From the NCBI GenBank assembly GCA_024639035.1, contig JAHEJE010000049.1, positions 1 through 9,524 of the forward strand: a stretch of DNA of 9,524 bases, in the 5' to 3' direction. How positions within the stretch are numbered: the stretch's first letter is position 1; each line of letters begins with the position of its first letter. Shown piece by piece: positions 6,575 to 9,524 of the stretch. Made by a program: the position numbers and the translations under genes. Below the pieces are notes generated by a model. It did not search any database. It was not told the origin of the DNA and worked only from the letters and a program-made list of their open reading frames with translations. Source of the stretch: Alphaproteobacteria bacterium (GTDB lineage Bacteria; Pseudomonadota; Alphaproteobacteria; Rhizobiales; Aestuariivirgaceae).

Positions 6575-6886
6575 TACCTGCGCTATCGGCGTTTGTTTAG
6601 CTGACGGGTGTAGCATGTTGAAGTGACAGCGGTCTTCCACTGGCGCAGGAGCAGAACCTGAGGACCGTTGTATTGAGACTGAGGCCGCTCGCTGGCGACG
6701 GACGATGTGACGCCAGAAATAGTTTGAAAGCAAATTCTGGCATCAAGCCTTCGTGTTGAAGGTCGGCTAAGAGCCCATCCCAGACTCTCGAGTTGCTACC
6801 GATGGACGGCAGATTCACGCCTCAAAGCTGACGTCGCCGGCACGGGCATAGATGACCCAACGCAGACACTTTCGCTGATGAGGTTT
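6575..6886. other. Gene-poor spacer with a doubtful transposase-like remnant
   Basis: These 312 bases between phnY and the next LysR gene have no convincing gene and no clear terminator. On the minus strand, GTG 6818 opens a 73-codon frame to 6597 that includes SRVWDGLLADLQHEG. The VWDxLLAxLQ string resembles part of the N-terminal region of IS5-type transposases, but the rest of the frame does not continue the family, no DDE residues follow and no terminal repeats are seen. At most this is a decayed fragment at the junction between the phn block and the lower-GC block to the right. Confidence 0.3.
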
Positions 6887-7792
6887 TTAGTTACTCCAAT
6901 TGTAGTCGTCGCCAAATCGCCCTGCCAGAAAATCCACAAGCGCTGTCATCTTTGGTGGTACGAACCGCTGGTATGGATGGACTGCATAAAGCGGCACTCG
7001 CGCCGGGTTTGGCAAAAATTCTGGCAGGATCTCAACGAGATCGCCTTTCGCCAAAGAAGATCCGACAAGCCAACCCGGTGACAGGATGATACCTCTGCCG
7101 TCGCGGGCCGCATTGACGAGAGCTTTGCCACTATTGGCGGAAAAGCTGCCCGATGCGCGAACGTCAATAGGGCCGTTCCCAGACTTGAACCGCCAAATGT
7201 TGTAGCCGGGAAGCGCCCTGAAGATCAGGCAATTGTGGCTTTCAAGGTCTTCGGGCCGATTGGGTGTTCCAGCCTCCATCAGGTACCGCTTGCTGGCGCA
7301 TAGATAGCGTCGCGCCGCCGCAATTCTGCGTGCCTTGAGGGTCGAATCCTCCATCTGTCCAATGCGGATTGCAAGGTCGAAACCTTCTCCAACCAAATCT
7401 ACTATCCGAGCGCTAAAATCCAATACCAAGCTGACATCAGGCCACAGCGCCTGAAAGTCGCTAAGAGCTGGCGACATGTGATGCTCCATGCCTTCAGGAA
7501 CCGTCATTCGGATCAGGCCGGAGGGATGGTCCTGCAGTTGCCCAGCGACCGTCCTCGCCTCTTCCAAATCAAGCAAAATGCCGTGCGTTCGCTCATGGAA
7601 CAAAACACCGGCTTCTGTCAGATTTAATTTGCGCGTGGTGCGATGGAACAAAGCAGCACCGACCCAACGTTCAAGCTCATCTATGCGGCGGGAGACTGAA
7701 GAGGGTGACAAACCAGATTGCCGCCCGGCCTCGGAGAACGAGCCCGTTTCCACTGCCTTTGCAAACAGCGATATTGCACCCAACCTATCCAA
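6887..7792 (-). CDS. LysR-type transcriptional regulator, CrgA-like, TTG start
   Basis: The 301-residue product has LysR length. The winged helix-turn-helix covers residues 1-60 (MDRLGAISLFAKAVETGSFS, then GLSPSSVSRRIDELERWVGA, LFHRTTRKLNLTEAG), with an effector domain from about residue 90 (SGLIRMTVPEGMEHHMSPAL; GFDLAIRIG; GRGIILSPGWLVG). The GFDLAIRIG motif is typical of the CrgA/DsdC-like subgroup that often governs a divergent gene. The start codon is TTG 7792: a TAA stop lies two codons upstream in frame, the MDRL beginning is typical of the subgroup, and AAAGG is nearby but only 3 nt from the start. By eye the base composition is near 50% GC, clearly below the phn genes, suggesting later acquisition. 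It is divergent from the cupin gene, its likely target. The effector is unknown. Confidence 0.9.
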   Translation of the reverse strand: MDRLGAISLFAKAVETGSFSEAGRQSGLSPSSVSRRIDELERWVGAALFHRTTRKLNLTEAGVLFHERTHGILLDLEEARTVAGQLQDHPSGLIRMTVPEGMEHHMSPALSDFQALWPDVSLVLDFSARIVDLVGEGFDLAIRIGQMEDSTLKARRIAAARRYLCASKRYLMEAGTPNRPEDLESHNCLIFRALPGYNIWRFKSGNGPIDVRASGSFSANSGKALVNAARDGRGIILSPGWLVGSSLAKGDLVEILPEFLPNPARVPLYAVHPYQRFVPPKMTALVDFLAGRFGDDYNWSN

Positions 7793-7813
7793 TGACCTTT
7801 ACCAAATGATAAT

Positions 7814-7845
7814 ATGTGCGTTTTCTGCAAAAATAATTTGCACAT
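7814..7845. promoter_or_regulatory. Palindromic operator candidate between the CrgA-like regulator and the cupin gene
   Basis: TGCAAA-N5-TTTGCA (7826-7842) is a perfect 6-bp dyad in an AT-rich setting. It is nested inside a wider dyad, ATGTGC (7814-7819) with GCACAT (7840-7845). It lies 72 nt upstream of the cupin start and 22-53 nt upstream of the divergent LysR start. This position suits autoregulation by the LysR protein together with control of the cupin gene. The dyads are seen; the binding protein is inferred. Confidence 0.55.
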
Positions 7846-7916
7846 TAATGATATAAACGCAAAGATAATTCTTCTCTACACTCCTCCCACTCTCCGAGAT
7901 AGAGGAGGACGTCTAC

Positions 7917-8282
7917 ATGCCAGATACATTTTACCGGTTTCGGCCGGACGGCCACCCAGAGACGGGCTTGGGGCCATCCAACGCGGTTCCTGCAAGTTGC
8001 TTCACCACCGACGATCACACGGAATCGAGGCACATTGTTTTTGAAACGAATGACGGCTCGATCACCTCGGGTGTATGGGAATGCGCACCGATTTTGGTGG
8101 AGATCGACGCCTACTCTGTCACCGAACTGATGACGGTGCTATCCGGAAGCCTCACCCTCACCGATGCGTTCGGAAAGAAAGAGAGCTTTACCGCCGGTGA
8201 CACATTCCTCGTTCCAAAGGGCGCAAAAGTGACATTGGAAATCACGGAATCGCTCCGCAAGTACTACATGATCGTCAAGTAG
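7917..8282 (+). CDS. Small single-domain cupin protein (Cupin_3 / DUF861 type)
   Basis: A 121-residue single cupin barrel. After an N-terminal strand region (residues 1-50) come VWECAPILVEIDAYSVTELM (53-72), the turn LSGSLTLTDAFGKKESFTAG (76-95, ending in GD) and FLVPKGAKVTLEITESLRKY (97-116). The order 'W-C-P ... E ... GxLxLTDxxG ... F.AGD ... VPKG ... RKYY' is that of the DUF861 cupins, which include ureidoglycine aminohydrolase-related and uncharacterised proteins. The HxH metal motif of classical cupins is missing, and the tryptophan common after VPKG is replaced. Glu70 is the only obvious candidate ligand. AGAGGAGG (7901-7908), 8 nt before ATG 7917, is a strong ribosome site. It is divergent from the CrgA-like regulator, and the methyltransferase follows after 16 nt. 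Substrate unknown. Confidence 0.8.
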   Translation: MPDTFYRFRPDGHPETGLGPSNAVPASCFTTDDHTESRHIVFETNDGSITSGVWECAPILVEIDAYSVTELMTVLSGSLTLTDAFGKKESFTAGDTFLVPKGAKVTLEITESLRKYYMIVK

Positions 8283-8298
8283 CGTAGGCAGAACACCC

Positions 8299-9111
8299 AT
8301 GACCGACGAATCCGGCTTTCAGTTGAAACAGGGTGGCCCTGAGGTCTATGAGCTCTGCTGGGTCCGCGCCCAGCTGGCCCAGTCCGCCGAGGAACTGGTC
8401 GAGGCTGCCGGTGTCGCCCGCGGCGACAGGGTGCTCGATGTCGGCTGTGGAACGGGCGTCGTGGCGCGCGCGGCCGCCACCCGCTCCGGCGCCGCTGCGA
8501 ACGTGACCGGAACCGACGTCAGTGCTGGCATGCTGGAAGCCGCGGCGCGCTTCGCCGCCGAGGCCGGCCTTGCAGAGATCGCATGGCTCGAATGCGACGC
8601 CGCCTCGATGCCCCTGCCCGACGACACCTTCGACGTCACTCTCTGCCAGCAGGGGCTGCAGTTCATGCCCGACAAGCCCGGTGCAATGGCCGAGATGGCG
8701 CGCGTGCTGAAGCCCGGCGGCCGGCTCGCGCTCAGCGTTTGGAAGACCCAATCGCCGATCGGCGCCGCCTTCGCGACCGTGCTCGACCGTCATTTCGGCG
8801 CCGGAACCACTGCGCCGTGGGAGATGGTCTATTCGCTCGGCAATCGCGACCACCTGCACGACCTGGCAGACGGAGCGGCCCTCCGCGACGCCCATGTCGT
8901 TTTCGACGTGAAATTCGCCCGCTATCCCGACCCGGAGGCCTTCATCACCGGTGCCATCGCCGGCTCTCCCATCGCTGGGACCATGGCCGAGCTGCCCGAG
9001 GCCGAACATGACCGGCTGATCAAAGAGATCGTCGCTGAACTTGCGGACTGCCAGGACGACGGCGGCCTCGCCGTCCCGGCACAGTGCCTGACCATGACGG
9101 CACGAAAATAG
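8299..9111 (+). CDS. Class I SAM-dependent methyltransferase (UbiE/Methyltransf_11-like)
   Basis: The 270-residue product has the Rossmann-type methyltransferase order. Motif I is RVLDVGCGTG (44-53), with acidic Asp73 (TGTDVSAGML) at the end of strand 2. The strand-3 loop is ECDAASMPLPDDTFD (98-112), motif IV is TLCQQGLQFM (114-123), and the post-motif is MARVLKPGGRLALSVW (133-148). This pattern matches small-molecule methyltransferases of the UbiE-like group; the acceptor cannot be told. There is no signal peptide or membrane segment. ATG 8299 follows the cupin stop by 16 nt with only a weak GGCAG ribosome site, and cotranscription is likely. It is much richer in GC than the cupin and LysR genes just before it, so the pair may have been joined by recombination. 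Confidence 0.85.
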   Translation: MTDESGFQLKQGGPEVYELCWVRAQLAQSAEELVEAAGVARGDRVLDVGCGTGVVARAAATRSGAAANVTGTDVSAGMLEAAARFAAEAGLAEIAWLECDAASMPLPDDTFDVTLCQQGLQFMPDKPGAMAEMARVLKPGGRLALSVWKTQSPIGAAFATVLDRHFGAGTTAPWEMVYSLGNRDHLHDLADGAALRDAHVVFDVKFARYPDPEAFITGAIAGSPIAGTMAELPEAEHDRLIKEIVAELADCQDDGGLAVPAQCLTMTARK

Positions 9112-9419
9112 TACATCCGCAAATCCCGCAAAGCGGACATCGAAGCGAAACCTACACAGGCCCGCTTTCCGCTCATCCTCTCCGGCAAGTGGGAATAGGT
9201 TGACTGCCGTTAGTGGCACATCCCAGAAGTTCACCTTTCCTACAAAGCGTCTGTTTTGCCATCAACACCGGACCTTCAGCAACCACCGGAGGCCGGTCAA
9301 AAAGTCCCGCAATGCGAACTTTGCTGCCATTTGGGTCAGTATCAGATGACAGGTCTCGGGCGCAGGTGTTTCAGCATCCCTCATTGGCGCCGCGGTTAGC
9401 GGAGCGATGCGGAAAATGA
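9112..9419. other. Spacer without a convincing gene
   Basis: These 308 bases hold no reading frame that looks coding. A plus-strand frame at 9213-9419 has biased, low-complexity content and no ribosome site. A weak dyad, TCCGC (9116-9120) with GCGGA (9133-9137), lies just after the methyltransferase stop, but no U-tract follows it, so it is not a convincing terminator. Confidence 0.5.
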
Positions 9420-9449
9420 AACGGCGCCCGGGGTGGTCCGGGCGCCGTT
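9420..9449 (-). terminator. Intrinsic terminator of the minus-strand gene at the right edge
   Basis: A perfect 12-bp GC-rich stem, AACGGCGCCCGG (9420-9431) with CCGGGCGCCGTT (9438-9449), has a 6-nt loop. Read on the minus strand it is followed by TTTCATTTT and starts 13 nt after the TAA stop at 9463-9465, the normal layout of a Rho-independent terminator. It may also stop plus-strand transcripts from the methyltransferase side, though the U-tract there is poor. Confidence 0.85.
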
Positions 9450-9462
9450 CAGGTTGCGGTTA

Positions 9463-9524
9463 TTACTGGTCGCCGGATTTTTCCTCGTTCAGGTTACCCG
9501 GATTGAACACGTCTCCGAAGGCAC
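9463..9524 (-). CDS. C-terminal end of an unidentified protein (truncated by window edge)
   Basis: Nineteen codons plus the TAA stop are visible on the minus strand, ending AFGDVFNPGNLNEEKSGDQ. The well-formed terminator placed immediately downstream argues that this is the true end of a gene. The short polar tail matches no family I recognise, so no function is proposed. Confidence 0.6.
   Translation of the reverse strand, partial: AFGDVFNPGNLNEEKSGDQ

Noticed and set aside
6597..6818. Minus-strand 73-codon frame as a real transposase gene
   Set aside because: Only a short string resembles an IS5-type transposase, there are no DDE residues or terminal repeats, and the rest of the frame is unlike the family.
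8275..9234. Long minus-strand frame opposite the methyltransferase gene
   Set aside because: It is a shadow of the clearly recognisable methyltransferase, with Gly/Ala/Asp-rich low-information content.
9213..9419. Plus-strand 68-codon frame near the right edge
   Set aside because: There is no ribosome site and no recognisable motif, the composition is unlike neighbouring genes, and it runs up to the terminator of the opposite-strand gene.

Overview
The window reads as part of the chromosome of a GC-rich alphaproteobacterium, most likely of the Hyphomicrobiales (rhizobial) group. Three things point there. The gene order phnW-phnA-phnY is the one known from Sinorhizobium meliloti. Most coding regions have GC-rich third codon positions. 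Two copies of a hairpin repeat carry the rhizobial signature that translates as RLDRAIQ. The genus cannot be fixed from the sequence alone.

Left part (1-2286): the last 35 codons of an amidinotransferase/amidinohydrolase-like gene enter from the left edge on the plus strand. A 27-bp-armed inverted repeat follows. Then comes a minus-strand two-gene unit: a stand-alone cobalamin-independent methionine synthase-like (MetE C-terminal domain) protein, followed 6 nt later by a LysR-type regulator.

Centre (2287-6574): a divergent control region with several overlapping dyads, one matching the LysR T-N11-A rule, leads into phnW, phnA and phnY. Together these encode the hydrolytic route for 2-aminoethylphosphonate (AEP). 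PhnW transaminates AEP with pyruvate to phosphonoacetaldehyde and alanine. PhnY oxidises the aldehyde to phosphonoacetate with NAD+. PhnA cleaves the C-P bond to give acetate and phosphate. All key catalytic residues are visible. A second copy of the hairpin repeat fills the phnA-phnY gap. The LysR gene is the obvious candidate regulator. No AEP transporter lies in the window.

Right part (6575-9524): a gene-poor stretch of about 310 bp with a doubtful transposase-like remnant is followed by a lower-GC LysR (CrgA-type) gene that appears to start at TTG. It is divergent from a small cupin gene, with a 17-bp palindrome between them. A high-GC class I methyltransferase gene follows the cupin after 16 nt. 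After about 310 bp without a convincing gene, an intrinsic terminator and the last codons of an unidentified minus-strand gene close the window.

The most interesting point is the MetE-like gene sharing a control region with a complete AEP pathway. It keeps the expected zinc ligands but differs from E. coli MetE at the homocysteine-binding loop and at the proton-donor position, so its methyl acceptor or donor may not be the usual one.
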